This document shows, in pieces, positions 23,431 through 33,051 of a stretch of 64,000 bases of DNA (positions are counted from its first letter, which is position 1; each line of letters begins with the position of its first letter). This stretch comes from CALDSL01 sp039810245. GTDB lineage: Bacteria; Chloroflexota; Anaerolineae; Anaerolineales; Anaerolineaceae. Made by a program: the position numbers and the translations under genes. The stretch covers positions 62,001 to 126,000 of the forward strand of contig JBDHWQ010000001.1 of assembly GCA_039810245.1 (NCBI GenBank), read 5' to 3'. A model generated the notes under the pieces. The model was not told the DNA's origin. It did no database searches and saw only the letters and a list, made by a program, of their open reading frames with translations.

Positions 23431-24378
23431 ATGACCTTCATTCCCCCCATCCTGCTGATCCTCTTCAACCGCCCCGAGCCAACCCGGCAGGTGTTCGCGC
23501 AGGTACGCCGCGCGCAGCCGCGGCAGTTGTTCCTCTCTGCCGATGGACCGCGACCGGGCCGCCCGGACGACGCGGCGCGCTGCGCGGAAGTGCGCGCCAT
23601 TGTCACCCAGGTTGATTGGGAGTGCGAGGTGCATATCCGCTTCTCAGACACTAACCTGGGCTGCAAGGTCGGGCCGGCCAGCGCCATGAGCTGGTTCTTC
23701 GACCAGGTCGAAGCCGGGATCATCCTGGAAGACGACTGCCTGCCCGACCTTTCGTTCTTCCCCTTCTGCGCCGAGCTGCTGGAACGCTACCACGACGATG
23801 AGCGCGTCGGCATGGTGGCCGGAAACACCTACGTTCCGGTGGCGCGGCAAAGCCCTTATAGCTATTATTTCTCGGGCTACACCATGGTGTGGGGCTGGGC
23901 CACCTGGCGGCGCGCCTGGCGGTTGTTCGACGCTAATATCCCCCTGTGGCCGGCGCTGAAAGATGACCCGGGCTGGATCGCCGAAACATCGCTGTTCGCA
24001 GAATCCGTCCCGTACTGGCAGCGCATGTTTGACCGCGTGCACCAGGGCCAATTGGACGCGTGGGATTACCAGTGGCTGTTCACCCTGTGGACGCAGAATA
24101 TGCTCGCTGCGCAGCCGCGCACCAATCTGGTGCGCAATATCGGCTTTGGCGAAGATGCCACCCACACCAAACTGGATAGCCATAACTTTTCAGCGCTTCC
24201 GCTGGACAAGGTGACATTCCCGCTGGCGCACCCACCGTATGTGATGCGCGATACCAAAGCCGACCGCTACCTGGTGCGGCATTTCTTCGCCCACACCCTG
24301 CAGCAGCCGCGCAAATCCCTGTACGCCCGCCTGCGCGCCGCCGCAAAGCAGGTGCTATCGAAAGCTTCTGGATCATGA
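23431..24378 (+). CDS. Glycosyltransferase family A protein (HlpA-like)
   Basis: A 315-residue GT-A-fold protein resembling nucleotide-diphospho-sugar transferases sometimes labelled hemolytic protein HlpA. It opens with PPILLILFNRPEPTRQVF, has LFLSADGPRPGRPDD, and the metal-binding GIILEDDCLPDLSFF; GYTMVWGWATWRRAWRLFD is characteristic of the group. It should add one sugar to the polymer. It is GC-rich like the host and overlaps the next gene by 4 nt (ATGA). Confidence 0.75.
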   Translation: MTFIPPILLILFNRPEPTRQVFAQVRRAQPRQLFLSADGPRPGRPDDAARCAEVRAIVTQVDWECEVHIRFSDTNLGCKVGPASAMSWFFDQVEAGIILEDDCLPDLSFFPFCAELLERYHDDERVGMVAGNTYVPVARQSPYSYYFSGYTMVWGWATWRRAWRLFDANIPLWPALKDDPGWIAETSLFAESVPYWQRMFDRVHQGQLDAWDYQWLFTLWTQNMLAAQPRTNLVRNIGFGEDATHTKLDSHNFSALPLDKVTFPLAHPPYVMRDTKADRYLVRHFFAHTLQQPRKSLYARLRAAAKQVLSKASGS

Positions 24379-25343
24379 GCGTGCAAGACCCCCTGGTCTC
24401 CATCATCATCCCCTGCCATAACCGCATCGACTGGCTGCGTGAAGCGCTGGATTCAGTCCTGGCGCAGACCTACCCCGCGCTGGAAATCCTGCTGGTGGAT
24501 GACGGCTCGACGCCGCCGGTCCAATCGCTGCTGGATGTGCCCGACCCGCGTCTGCGCTGGCTGCGCCGCGAAAGCGCGGGCGGCCCGGGCTGCGCGCGCG
24601 AGGCCGGCCGGCTGGCGGCGCGGGGCGAGTTCATCCAGTACCTCGATTCCGACGACATCCTGCACCCGCGCAAGATCGAAACCCAGGTGCGTGCGCTGCA
24701 GCGCGACCCCGGCGCGGGCATGTGCTACTGCACCTCGCTAATTTTCCGCGAGCGCCCCGGCGAGCCGGATATGCCGGTCTGGTCGCTTTCCGGCCAGCCC
24801 TTTGAGCGCATCCTGCCCGGTTTGCTTACCCAGCGCCCGTGGGCCACCACGTCGTGCCTGTGGCGGTGCAGCGTCACCGACGCCACCGGCCCGTGGTCCG
24901 ACCTGCGCGTGGGCGAGGATATCGAATATGAATCGCGCGCCGGCTGCCTGGAAACCCGCGTGCTGCACGTGCCCGAAGCGCTGTGCTTCCTGCGCCGCGA
25001 CCCGTCGCAGGCCGGGCTGACCAGCGAGACGCCCGAGCACCAGGCCGCCGAGACCGGCTATAAGCTGCGCGTGGCGGATAACCTGCTGCGCACGCGCTAC
25101 GCCGCTGACCCGGCCGTGCGCGCGCGGTTGTTTGCCCTGCTGTACAACCAGGCGGTGTTCCTGCTCTCACAGCGTCAAACGCGGCCGGCGCGGGAGTGCC
25201 TGCGCGCGGCACGGCAGGTGTGGCCCGGCGCGGGGCTGGAGAGCGTGCGGCTGGCGGCGCGGCTGCTGCCCGCCGAGCTGGCGCTGCGCTACGCGCGCCT
25301 GCTGCGGCGCGGCTGGGCGCGGGCCGGAGCGTTTGGAGCGTGA
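24375..25343 (+). CDS. Family 2 glycosyltransferase
   Basis: A 322-residue GT2 enzyme. LVSIIIPCHNRIDWLREALD is the nucleotide-binding motif and IQYLDSDDILHP the DxD segment at about residue 95; the C-terminal third is Arg/Ala-rich and probably helical. It uses a nucleotide sugar to extend the repeat unit. It is coupled to the previous gene by ATGA and separated from the next by 4 nt. Confidence 0.85.
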   Translation: MSVQDPLVSIIIPCHNRIDWLREALDSVLAQTYPALEILLVDDGSTPPVQSLLDVPDPRLRWLRRESAGGPGCAREAGRLAARGEFIQYLDSDDILHPRKIETQVRALQRDPGAGMCYCTSLIFRERPGEPDMPVWSLSGQPFERILPGLLTQRPWATTSCLWRCSVTDATGPWSDLRVGEDIEYESRAGCLETRVLHVPEALCFLRRDPSQAGLTSETPEHQAAETGYKLRVADNLLRTRYAADPAVRARLFALLYNQAVFLLSQRQTRPARECLRAARQVWPGAGLESVRLAARLLPAELALRYARLLRRGWARAGAFGA

Positions 25344-25347
25344 ACCG

Positions 25348-26556
25348 GTGAACGTGGCGGTCGTGGCGCAAGGTATGCTGCCCATCCCTGCCGGCGATGG
25401 GGCATCGCTGCTGCTGTCCGCCTTTTGCCGCGAGCTGGTGGCGCAGGGTCACAGCGTGCATTTCCTCGCCTACAACCTGCCGGGTGACAGCGCCGCGCAC
25501 GCCCAGCGCCTGCGCGCGGATGGCATCCACCTGCACGCCTGCCCGCCGCGACCGGTCGATACCGGTGAAGGCCGCGCCGCGTTCTTTACCCACGCGCTGT
25601 TTCCCCGCCCCGGGCACTTTTATACCGGTTACCACTACGCGGATTGGGCCGCCGGGGTGCTGGGCGAAGCACGGCCGCGGGTGGTGTTCGCCTACATGGC
25701 CGACGCGGTCAGCGCCGTGCAGGCCTGCCACCAGTCGGGCGGCTTCCGCCTGGTGGCGCTTGTCACCGATCTGGATCACCTGGTGCGGCGCTACCGCAAG
25801 CAGGTGACCCCGCGGCGCGGGCTGCGCGGCCAGGCCTACTACCTGCGCAACACGCTGGCCGAGCGCGGCTTTCCGCGCCTGGAAACCAGCCTGCTAAAAA
25901 GCTGCGACCGGGTATGCGGTTCGGCCTACCACCACCAGGAATGGCTGCGAGCGCAGGGCGTGGCCAATATTCGCTACTTCCCCGTGCCGGTTCCCGAGCC
26001 GCCCGCGGCGGGTACGCAGTCGCCGGTCCCCGGGCGAGTGACGCTGGTGGGCAGCGTCAGCGGCACGGCCACGCTGGCCGGGCTGCGCTATTTCCAGCAC
26101 GCAATTGCGCCCGAGATCGAAAGCATCCCCGGCCTGCGCGTACGTATCGTCGGCGGCGGCGAACTGCAGCCGGATCTGGCCGGTTTGCTGCGGCAGGCAT
26201 GGATCGAGCGCAGTGGCTACGTGGATGATATTGGCGCGGAATACCGCAACGCGAGCGTGGTGCTGGTGCCCACGCCCATCCCGCTGGGCTTTCGCGTGCG
26301 CATCGCCGAGGCTTTTGCCCACGGCTGCTGCGTGGTGGCGCACCGCAGCAACGCGGCGGGCATGCCCGAGTTGGAGCACGGCCGCAACATCCTGCTGGCC
26401 GAGACAGGCGCGGAGTTCCGCGCGGCCATCGCGCGCTGCCTGAACAACCCGGATCTGCGCGAGTCGCTGGGACGCGAAGCGCGCAAAACCTATGAGACCT
26501 GCTACGAGAGTCGCCGCGTGGTGCGAGATATGCTGGCGTACGCCCTGGCGGAATAA
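25348..26556 (+). CDS. Family 4-type glycosyltransferase
   Basis: A 402-residue GT-B enzyme. NVAVVAQGMLPIPAGDGASL is the N-terminal acceptor-domain start; the C-terminal domain has VTLVGSVSG, LRVRIVGGGELQ and the sugar-nucleotide-binding VVLVPTPIPLGFRVRIAEAF. The first 120 residues resemble GT4 enzymes handling polymer backbones. I chose the GTG at 25348, 4 nt after the preceding stop, because the protein then begins at the conserved first strand; ATG 25375 would delete it. Confidence 0.8.
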   Translation: MNVAVVAQGMLPIPAGDGASLLLSAFCRELVAQGHSVHFLAYNLPGDSAAHAQRLRADGIHLHACPPRPVDTGEGRAAFFTHALFPRPGHFYTGYHYADWAAGVLGEARPRVVFAYMADAVSAVQACHQSGGFRLVALVTDLDHLVRRYRKQVTPRRGLRGQAYYLRNTLAERGFPRLETSLLKSCDRVCGSAYHHQEWLRAQGVANIRYFPVPVPEPPAAGTQSPVPGRVTLVGSVSGTATLAGLRYFQHAIAPEIESIPGLRVRIVGGGELQPDLAGLLRQAWIERSGYVDDIGAEYRNASVVLVPTPIPLGFRVRIAEAFAHGCCVVAHRSNAAGMPELEHGRNILLAETGAEFRAAIARCLNNPDLRESLGREARKTYETCYESRRVVRDMLAYALAE

Positions 26557-26559
26557 CCC

Positions 26560-27975
26560 ATGCCCAAACCCCGGCTGTTGATCCCCATCTCTATCCAGTT
26601 CAGCGTGCGCTACGTGGTGCGCAGCGGGCTGCTGGAGCACATGCGCGCGTTTGCCGCGCCGGCCGTGGCCCTGGGCTGGGACGACCCGGCGCTGCAGGCC
26701 GAGCTGGAAGGCTGCGGCGTGCCGGTCTACCGGCTGGCGCCGGCGGCGCAGTCACAGCGCTACCGCCGTCTGCGGCGCTGGCTGCAGGATGCCTTCTTCG
26801 CCCGCAGCCGCAGCGCCACCGTGGGCATCGACGCGCGCCGCGACGCGTTGGGCCGCTCGGACGCGGAGAACGCCAAAATTGCCCTGCGCGGGGCGCTGTG
26901 CCGCGCGCTGGGCGCTGTGGAGCCGGCCTACCGCGCGCTGCAGCGTCGCGAGAGCCGCCTGGTGTGTCAAGAGACCAGCATCCGCCAGTCCGATGCGCTG
27001 CTGGACGCCGCCCGCCCGGACGCGCTGCTCAGCCTGACGCCCTACTACGCCGAAGAGGAGTTCCTGCTGCGCAGCGCAGCGCGGCGCGGCATCCCGCTGG
27101 GCGCGGCCATCCTCTCGTTTGACAATCTGACCACCAAGGGCTGGCTGCCCGCGCCCTTCGACCACTATTTCCTGTGGAACACCTACAACCGCGACGAGCT
27201 GTGGCGGTTGTACCCCGAGACGAAAGAACGCCCGGTCAGCATCACCGGCACGCCGCAGTTCGATTTCTACTACCGGCCCGAGTACCTGTGGGACGAGGCC
27301 ACCTGGCGCGCGAAGCTGGGCCTGCCCCCCGGCCGCCCGGTGATCCTGTACGCCGCCGGGCCGGCCTCGATTGTGCCGCACGAGCCGCACTGGGTGGCGC
27401 AGATCGACGCGGCCATCGAGGACGGTAGCATCGCCGGCCGGCCGGTGATCCTGCTGCGCCGCCACCCGGTGGACCCGGCCGGGCGCTGGCTGCCGCTGCT
27501 GCGCCAGGGCAAGCACATCGTGTTCGACGAGCCCTGGCAGCCGGGAGCCGAGGTGATCGGCAAGACCAACGTCAGCGATGAGGACATCCGCCGGCTGGCG
27601 TCGTCGCTGTGCTATGCCAGGGTGCACGTCAGCGGCAGCTCCACCATGGCGATTGACGGGGCCATCTTCGACCGCCCGCAGATCAACCCGGCCTACGACG
27701 ACCGCCCCGGCCGGCCCTTCGACCGCGCCATGCGCGAGCTGTACCTGCGCGAGCATTACCTGCCAATCACCCGCTCGGGCGGCATCCAGATCGTCGGAAG
27801 CCGCGCGGCGCTGGTGGCGGCGATCAATGACGGGTTCGCGCACCCCGAGCGCGGGCGGGAAGGCCGGCGGCGCATGGTGGCGGAGATTTGCACCTACACC
27901 GACGGGCACTCGACGGAGCGCGTAGCCGCCGCGCTGGAAGAATTCCTGCGGTCCAAAATCCATTCCGGCAGTTGA
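26560..27975 (+). CDS. GT-B / CDP-glycerol transferase-like protein
   Basis: A 471-residue protein of a poorly described family seen in surface-carbohydrate loci. It begins LLIPISIQFSVRYVVRSGLL, has an extended Arg-rich middle and ends with a GT-B-like second domain: GRPVILYAAGP, VILLRRHPVDP and the serine-rich VHVSGSSTMAIDGAIFDRPQ, which resembles the CDP-glycerol/UDP-GlcNAc-epimerase-like fold. The substrate is not determinable. It lies 3 nt after the preceding gene and 10 nt before the next. Confidence 0.55.
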   Translation: MPKPRLLIPISIQFSVRYVVRSGLLEHMRAFAAPAVALGWDDPALQAELEGCGVPVYRLAPAAQSQRYRRLRRWLQDAFFARSRSATVGIDARRDALGRSDAENAKIALRGALCRALGAVEPAYRALQRRESRLVCQETSIRQSDALLDAARPDALLSLTPYYAEEEFLLRSAARRGIPLGAAILSFDNLTTKGWLPAPFDHYFLWNTYNRDELWRLYPETKERPVSITGTPQFDFYYRPEYLWDEATWRAKLGLPPGRPVILYAAGPASIVPHEPHWVAQIDAAIEDGSIAGRPVILLRRHPVDPAGRWLPLLRQGKHIVFDEPWQPGAEVIGKTNVSDEDIRRLASSLCYARVHVSGSSTMAIDGAIFDRPQINPAYDDRPGRPFDRAMRELYLREHYLPITRSGGIQIVGSRAALVAAINDGFAHPERGREGRRRMVAEICTYTDGHSTERVAAALEEFLRSKIHSGS

Positions 27976-27985
27976 GGAGCAGAGC

Positions 27986-28939
27986 ATGGCAAGAGTGCTG
28001 GTCACCGGGGGAACCGGTTTCTTAGGGAAACGGCTGGGCAAGCGTCTGCGCGAAGCCGGCCACAGCGTGACGCTGGCCGGGCGCAACAACAAACAAAACC
28101 TGTTCGCGGCGCAGTTCTCGGGCTGCGAGGCGCTGCCGCTGGACGTGGCCTCGATCGAATCGGTGCGCGACATCGTCATGCAGGTGCGCCCGGAGATTAT
28201 CATCCACGCCGCGGCCACCAAGTTCGTCGACCTGTCGGAAAAGCAGCCGATGGAAGCGGTGGACGTCAACGTGACTGGCTCGCAGAATGTGGCGCGCGTG
28301 GCGATGGATAAGGGCGTGGGCCTGGTGATCGGCATCTCCACCGACAAAGCCTCGCCGCCGGTGCGCAACACCTACGGCCTCACCAAGGCGCTGATGGAGC
28401 GCATGTTCTGCGCGCTGGACGGCAAGAGCGACACGCGATTCCTGTGCGTGCGCTACGGCAACGTGGCCTGGTCCACCGGCTCGGTGCTCACCATCTGGAA
28501 GCGCATGCTGGAAGAGACCGGGGTGATCGGCACCACCGGCGCGGAGATGTACCGCTTCTTCTTCACCGTGGATGAAGCCGTGGCGCTGGTGATGGCCGCG
28601 CTGGAGAACGCCGAGCGCTTCCGCGGCAAGGTGCTCTCGCGCCACATGAAGGCCGCGCAGATGGGCGACATCCTGCGCGTGTGGACGGCGCAGGCCGGCG
28701 CGCGCTACGAGCAGATCGCCGGCCGGCCAGGCGAGCGCAATGAGGAATTTCTGTTCGGCGAGCAGGAGCTGCCCTACACCGAGGAAGTGACCCTCAACGG
28801 CATCCCGCATTATGTCATCTCGTTCAACCGCAAGGTAGAACACCCGGTGGCTGCCCCGCTGTCATCCAGCAACACCACCATGCTCACCGACGACGAAATC
28901 CGCGCCATCATCAACAACCCGCCGCTCGAGGAGCGTTAA
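27986..28939 (+). CDS. CapD/CapE-like UDP-sugar 4,6-dehydratase family (SDR)
   Basis: A 317-residue extended short-chain dehydrogenase. TGGTGFLG at residues 7-14 is the NAD(P)-binding glycine motif, IIHAAATKFVDLSEKQP and GISTDKASPPVRNTYGLTKA carry the SxxK/YxxxK active-site features of the UDP-GlcNAc 4,6-dehydratase group (PseB, CapE). It lacks the N-terminal membrane domain of FlaA1/WbpM. The likely role is first step to a 6-deoxy-4-keto or aminosugar, which the DegT aminotransferase at 41453 could then aminate. TAATG overlap couples it to the nucleotidyltransferase. Confidence 0.82.
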   Translation: MARVLVTGGTGFLGKRLGKRLREAGHSVTLAGRNNKQNLFAAQFSGCEALPLDVASIESVRDIVMQVRPEIIIHAAATKFVDLSEKQPMEAVDVNVTGSQNVARVAMDKGVGLVIGISTDKASPPVRNTYGLTKALMERMFCALDGKSDTRFLCVRYGNVAWSTGSVLTIWKRMLEETGVIGTTGAEMYRFFFTVDEAVALVMAALENAERFRGKVLSRHMKAAQMGDILRVWTAQAGARYEQIAGRPGERNEEFLFGEQELPYTEEVTLNGIPHYVISFNRKVEHPVAAPLSSSNTTMLTDDEIRAIINNPPLEER

Positions 28940-29613
28940 TGAGCGAGCGCATCATCGACCACGCGCTGATCATGGCCGCCGGGCGCGGCAACCGCATGCG
29001 CCCGCTGACCGACTCGATCCCCAAGCCGATGGTGCGCTACAAAGGCGACACGCTGATCGGCAACAGCCTCAAAGCGCTGGCCGGGTGCGTCACCTACGTG
29101 CACATTACCGTGGGCTACAAAAAAGCCATGCTGTCGGAATACCTGATGTCGCGCGGCGTCGATACCATCCTCAACACAGAAGGCCACGGCAACGGCTGGT
29201 GGGTGACGCATACCCTGCTGCGCCACCTGGACGCGCCGGTGCTGGTGCTCACCACCGATAACATCACCGAGATTGATATCGATTTTCTCACCCGGGAATA
29301 CGTCCGCCTGGGTCGCCCGCATTGCATGCTGGTTCCGGTGCGGCCCATCCCCGGCATCGCCGGCGACTACATCACCCACCAGGACGGGCTGGTCACGGCG
29401 GTAGACCGCGCCATACCCACCGAAATCTACTGCTCGGGCATCCAGGTGCTCAACCCGGCGCGGGTAGCCGCTGCTCTGCCTGGCGTGGACGATAATTTTT
29501 ACACCATCTGGAACGGGCTGATCGCCCTGGGACAGCTCAAGGTGTCGGCTGTGTATCCCAAAGCGTGGTTCTCGGTCGACACGCTGGAACAGGCGCTGGG
29601 CCTCGAAGAATGA
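28939..29613 (+). CDS. Sugar-phosphate nucleotidyltransferase
   Basis: A 224-residue member of the RmlA/GlmU-type nucleotidyltransferase superfamily. The signature ALIMAAGRGNRMRPLTDSIP with the downstream KPM gives the nucleotide- and pyrophosphate-binding loop; VLVLTTDNITEIDIDFL holds the metal-binding Asp. It would make an NDP-sugar for the polymer from a sugar-1-phosphate. Its substrate is not decidable from sequence. It overlaps both neighbours (1 nt before, 4 nt after). Confidence 0.82.
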   Translation: MSERIIDHALIMAAGRGNRMRPLTDSIPKPMVRYKGDTLIGNSLKALAGCVTYVHITVGYKKAMLSEYLMSRGVDTILNTEGHGNGWWVTHTLLRHLDAPVLVLTTDNITEIDIDFLTREYVRLGRPHCMLVPVRPIPGIAGDYITHQDGLVTAVDRAIPTEIYCSGIQVLNPARVAAALPGVDDNFYTIWNGLIALGQLKVSAVYPKAWFSVDTLEQALGLEE

Positions 29614-30620
29614 ACGCCATCGCGCCGCGCGTCTCGGTAATCATCCCCACGTATCAAAATGCGAAGGAATTACCGCGCGCGGTGCAAAGCGCCCTGGCGC
29701 AAGACCTGGCGGAAATCGAAGTCATCGTCATCGACAACGCATCCACCGACGAGACGCCGCGGGTCTGCGCGCAGCTCGCGCAGCAGGACAAGCGCGTGCG
29801 CCCGCTGCGGCTGGAAGTTAACGCCGGGCCGGCCGGCGCGCGCAACGCGGGCGCTAAAGCCGCGCGCGGCGAGTACCTGGCCTTCCTGGATGCCGACGAT
29901 GAATGGCTGCCGGACAGGCTGTCCGCTCAGCTCGCCGTGCTGGACGCGTATCCCCAGGTCGCCCTGGCGTTTTGTGACGGCATGCTGCTGGATGAGCAAA
30001 GCGGCAAACAAACGCCCATTTCAGTGATCAACAAGGTGTTCCAAAAGCGCGTGTCTTTCACCCCGCTGGATGAAACCCGCCGGCTCTACCGCCTGGACGG
30101 CGATCTGCGCGCAGAGATCTACCGTGGCAATTTCATCAACCTGTCCACGGTGGTGCTGCGCCGCGCGGATTTCGAGCGCCTGGCCGGCTTCGACCCGGCC
30201 TGCTATGGCATGGAAGACCTGGACCTGTGGCTGCGGCTGGCGGCACGCGGGCCGTTCGCCTATCACTATCAGCCGGGGGTCATTTGCCACTGGCGGCCCG
30301 GGAGTATGTCGCGCATGACCGAGCCGCGCATCCGCAAACTGATCGGTTATTACCTGCGCTGCCTGCAAGACCCGGCTTTCAGCGACCTGCTCGCCACCAC
30401 GCGTCACAACCTGCATTTCTGCTACAAACAGCTGATCATCCTGTTTGCCTACCAGTGGCGCCCGCTGCGCGCCATGCGCGCCTTCGCCGAGAGCCTGCGC
30501 GTGCGTTTTTCCCCCAGTCTACTGGCCTATGCATTGCTGTCATTCCTCGGTCCGCTGCCGGTGCTGTTCAAGCTTAATGTCATCAACCCGCTGTTGGGCA
30601 AGCTGCGAGGGAAAGGGTGA
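29610..30620 (+). CDS. Family 2 glycosyltransferase
   Basis: A 336-residue GT2 enzyme with RVSVIIPTYQNAKELPRAVQ at the N-terminus, VIDNASTDETP, and YLAFLDADDEWLPDRLS as the DxD site; GMEDLDLWLRLAARGPF is the acceptor-side ED motif. A hydrophobic C-terminal stretch may anchor it. The ATG at 29610 overlaps the nucleotidyltransferase stop (ATGA) and is preferred to a longer in-frame start. It overlaps the next gene by 4 nt. Confidence 0.85.
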   Translation: MNAIAPRVSVIIPTYQNAKELPRAVQSALAQDLAEIEVIVIDNASTDETPRVCAQLAQQDKRVRPLRLEVNAGPAGARNAGAKAARGEYLAFLDADDEWLPDRLSAQLAVLDAYPQVALAFCDGMLLDEQSGKQTPISVINKVFQKRVSFTPLDETRRLYRLDGDLRAEIYRGNFINLSTVVLRRADFERLAGFDPACYGMEDLDLWLRLAARGPFAYHYQPGVICHWRPGSMSRMTEPRIRKLIGYYLRCLQDPAFSDLLATTRHNLHFCYKQLIILFAYQWRPLRAMRAFAESLRVRFSPSLLAYALLSFLGPLPVLFKLNVINPLLGKLRGKG

Positions 30621-31840
30621 AACCCACGCTGCTGGTGGTTTCGCACGTCATCCCACTGCGGCCGCGCTCGGGCCAGCAGCAGCGCGTGTTGCAAATGCTG
30701 CGCGGCGCGCGCGAGCGCTTCCGCGTGGTCTTTCTCACCGTAGCCCCCGCCGCGCAGACCGCGGAAGTTCAGCACGGCATGGCCGCGCTGGTTGACCGCT
30801 GCATCGTGCTGCCGTCGCGCTCCACCGCGAACCCTATGGCGCGGGCCGCGCACGCGCTGAGGGCCGCCGTTTTCCAGTTACGCAGCGGGCTGAAGAAATC
30901 CAATTATGTTATCGGGCAGGTCGAATTGACGCCGCGGCGCATCCGCAAAGCGCTGGAAGGCGAAACAGTCGACCTGGCGCTGTACGAGTACTGGCATGCG
31001 TGGCAGAGTGCCGCAGCCTTCCGCGCGCGGGGCATTCCGGTTGTACTGGACATGCACGACGTGCTGGCGCACGCCTACGAGCAGCAGCTCACGCGACGCA
31101 AGGCGCTGCCCGCCGCGCTGCGCGGCTGGATGCTGCGACGCTACGCGCGCCAGGAACACCGCACCTGGGCCGCCTTTGACGGGCTGATCGCCATTAACCG
31201 GTTGGAGATGGAAGAAATCCGCCAGACGCGTGACCCATCTACCTGCTTCTACTGCCCCATGGCAATCGATATGCAGCACTGGTCATACCGGCACGCGCCG
31301 GCGCAGCCGCCGCGGCTGGGGTTCAGTGGCGGACTTGGCAGCCCGATCAACCACCACTGGGCGCTGTTTGCGCTGGAGCAGATCATGCCGCGTGTCTGGG
31401 CGCAGCGGCCAGACGCGCAGCTCTGGTTAATCGGCAGCGACCCCGCGCCTGCGCTGCTGCGCGCCGCGCGGCGCAACTCGCGCGTGGTGGTTACCGGCTA
31501 TCAAGAAGACCTGCGACCGTCGCTCAGTGGGCTGACCGCGCTGCTCTGCCCCTGGCGGGGGCAGTTCGGCTTCCGCAGCCGGTTGGTGGAAGCGATGGCG
31601 CTCGGCGTGCCGGTAGTGGCTGCACCGGATGCAGTGGCGGGCATGGGCCTTCGCGACGGCGAAGGGCTGCTGCTGGCCGGCTCCCCCGCCGAGTTCGCCA
31701 CGCAGGCGCTCTGCCTGATCAATGACATGGATCTGACCGCCAGTCACAGCCACGCCGCGCGGCGGCAGGTGGAAGCTCAATTTTCGGAACGCGAAACCTA
31801 TGACCGGCTGTTTGCCGGTCTGGAAAAACTTCTCGAATGA
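30617..31840 (+). CDS. Family 4-type glycosyltransferase
   Basis: A 407-residue GT-B enzyme beginning with GTG in a GTGA overlap. TLLVVSHVIPLRPRSGQQQR is the first strand and acceptor loop; the C-terminal half has LGFSGGLGSPINHHWALFAL, RVVVTGYQEDLRPSLSGL and FRSRLVEAMALGVPVVA, the nucleotide-sugar-binding region with the EAMA segment. It resembles GT4 enzymes annotated as sugar transferases of the PEP-CTERM/Wbu type. It is coupled to the next gene (ATGA). Confidence 0.8.
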   Translation: MKPTLLVVSHVIPLRPRSGQQQRVLQMLRGARERFRVVFLTVAPAAQTAEVQHGMAALVDRCIVLPSRSTANPMARAAHALRAAVFQLRSGLKKSNYVIGQVELTPRRIRKALEGETVDLALYEYWHAWQSAAAFRARGIPVVLDMHDVLAHAYEQQLTRRKALPAALRGWMLRRYARQEHRTWAAFDGLIAINRLEMEEIRQTRDPSTCFYCPMAIDMQHWSYRHAPAQPPRLGFSGGLGSPINHHWALFALEQIMPRVWAQRPDAQLWLIGSDPAPALLRAARRNSRVVVTGYQEDLRPSLSGLTALLCPWRGQFGFRSRLVEAMALGVPVVAAPDAVAGMGLRDGEGLLLAGSPAEFATQALCLINDMDLTASHSHAARRQVEAQFSERETYDRLFAGLEKLLE

Positions 31841-33051
31841 CTACGCGAAATCTATTGGTTGTCTCGCATGTGCAGCATTATCGCTGGGAAGGGCAGTTAT
31901 GGGCCTTCGGGGCGTATGCGCGCGAAATTGACATCTGGGCCGACCTGTTTCCCGAAGTGGTGATTGCTTCGCCCTGCGTGGACGGCCCCCCCACCGGCGA
32001 CTGCCTGCCCTTCACCCGCGCCAACATCCGCATCACACCCGTGGCAATCGCCCGGGGCGGGGACCGGCTGCGCGATAAGCTGCGCGTGGCGGCATCCCTG
32101 CCGGGTGTAGTGCGCGCGCTCACCCGCCAGATGAAATCTGCATGGGCCATTCACGTGCGGCTGCCGGGCAACCTGGGCGCGCTGGGCGCGCTGCTCGCCC
32201 CGTTGTATAGTCCCCGGATCATCGCCAAGTACGCGGGCACCTGGCCGGATTTTCGCGGCGAGCCGCTGAGCTACCGCGCGCAAAAGGCGCTGCTGCGCTC
32301 GCGCTGGTTCCGCGGCCCGGTAACGGTGTACGGTGCGTGGCCCGGCCAGCCTGCCCACATCGTGCCCTATTTCACTTCCATCCTGAGTTCAGACCAGTTA
32401 GCGCTGGCTGAATTGGCTACGCGAAACAGGACCTTCCACACCCCCGCCCGGGTGTTGTTCGTCGGCCGCTTTGACCGTGGCAAAAACGCACACGTACTGC
32501 TGGATGCAATTGCGCAGCTCAACGCGGCCGGGCGGCCGGTGATCGCTCGGATTGTTGGCGACGGCGCTGAGCGTGAGCGGCTGCATGAACAGGCGCAGCA
32601 GTTGAATCTAATCGATATCGTCACATTCACCGGGGCAATCCCCTTCTCGGCGGTGCTCGAGCAGTATGCCTGGGCGGATATCCTGGTACTGGCCTCGAAT
32701 AACGCTGAAGGCTGGCCCAAAGCCATTGCCGAAGGCATGGCGTTTGGGCTGACGTGCATCGGCTCGCACCGTGGATTGATCCCGCAAATGCTGGCTGATG
32801 GCCGTGGCGTGATAATTGACCCGGTCACACCGCAGGCGCTGGCCGCGGCGATCCTGGGCATCATCGCTGACCCGCAGCAGGCCGCGGAAATGTCGGTTCG
32901 CGCGGCGCATTGGTCGCGGCAGTATTCGCTGGAAGGGCTGCGCAGCGCCATCCGCGCGCTGCTGGTACAGTGGTGGAAGCTGGACGAGAACGACCTCAAC
33001 CCGGCGGGTGAAATGGAACAGCAACATGCCAGCAGTCCTGCAGCTGATTGA
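31837..33051 (+). CDS. Family 4 glycosyltransferase
   Basis: A 404-residue GT4 enzyme. NLLVVSHVQHYRWEGQLWAF starts the first Rossmann domain; ARVLFVGRFDRGKNAHVLLD and VTFTGAIPF lie in the second, and WADILVLASNNAEGWPKAIA followed by EGMAFG is the donor-binding E-x7-E region. The last about 30 residues overlap the next gene by 26 nt. Role: a cytoplasmic sugar transferase of the repeat-unit assembly line. Confidence 0.87.
   Translation: MTTRNLLVVSHVQHYRWEGQLWAFGAYAREIDIWADLFPEVVIASPCVDGPPTGDCLPFTRANIRITPVAIARGGDRLRDKLRVAASLPGVVRALTRQMKSAWAIHVRLPGNLGALGALLAPLYSPRIIAKYAGTWPDFRGEPLSYRAQKALLRSRWFRGPVTVYGAWPGQPAHIVPYFTSILSSDQLALAELATRNRTFHTPARVLFVGRFDRGKNAHVLLDAIAQLNAAGRPVIARIVGDGAERERLHEQAQQLNLIDIVTFTGAIPFSAVLEQYAWADILVLASNNAEGWPKAIAEGMAFGLTCIGSHRGLIPQMLADGRGVIIDPVTPQALAAAILGIIADPQQAAEMSVRAAHWSRQYSLEGLRSAIRALLVQWWKLDENDLNPAGEMEQQHASSPAAD

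Noticed and set aside
26752..28371. A 539-residue minus-strand open frame
   Set aside because: It is antisense to the GT-B-like and CapD-like genes, which carry recognisable motifs; composition is typical of a shadow frame.
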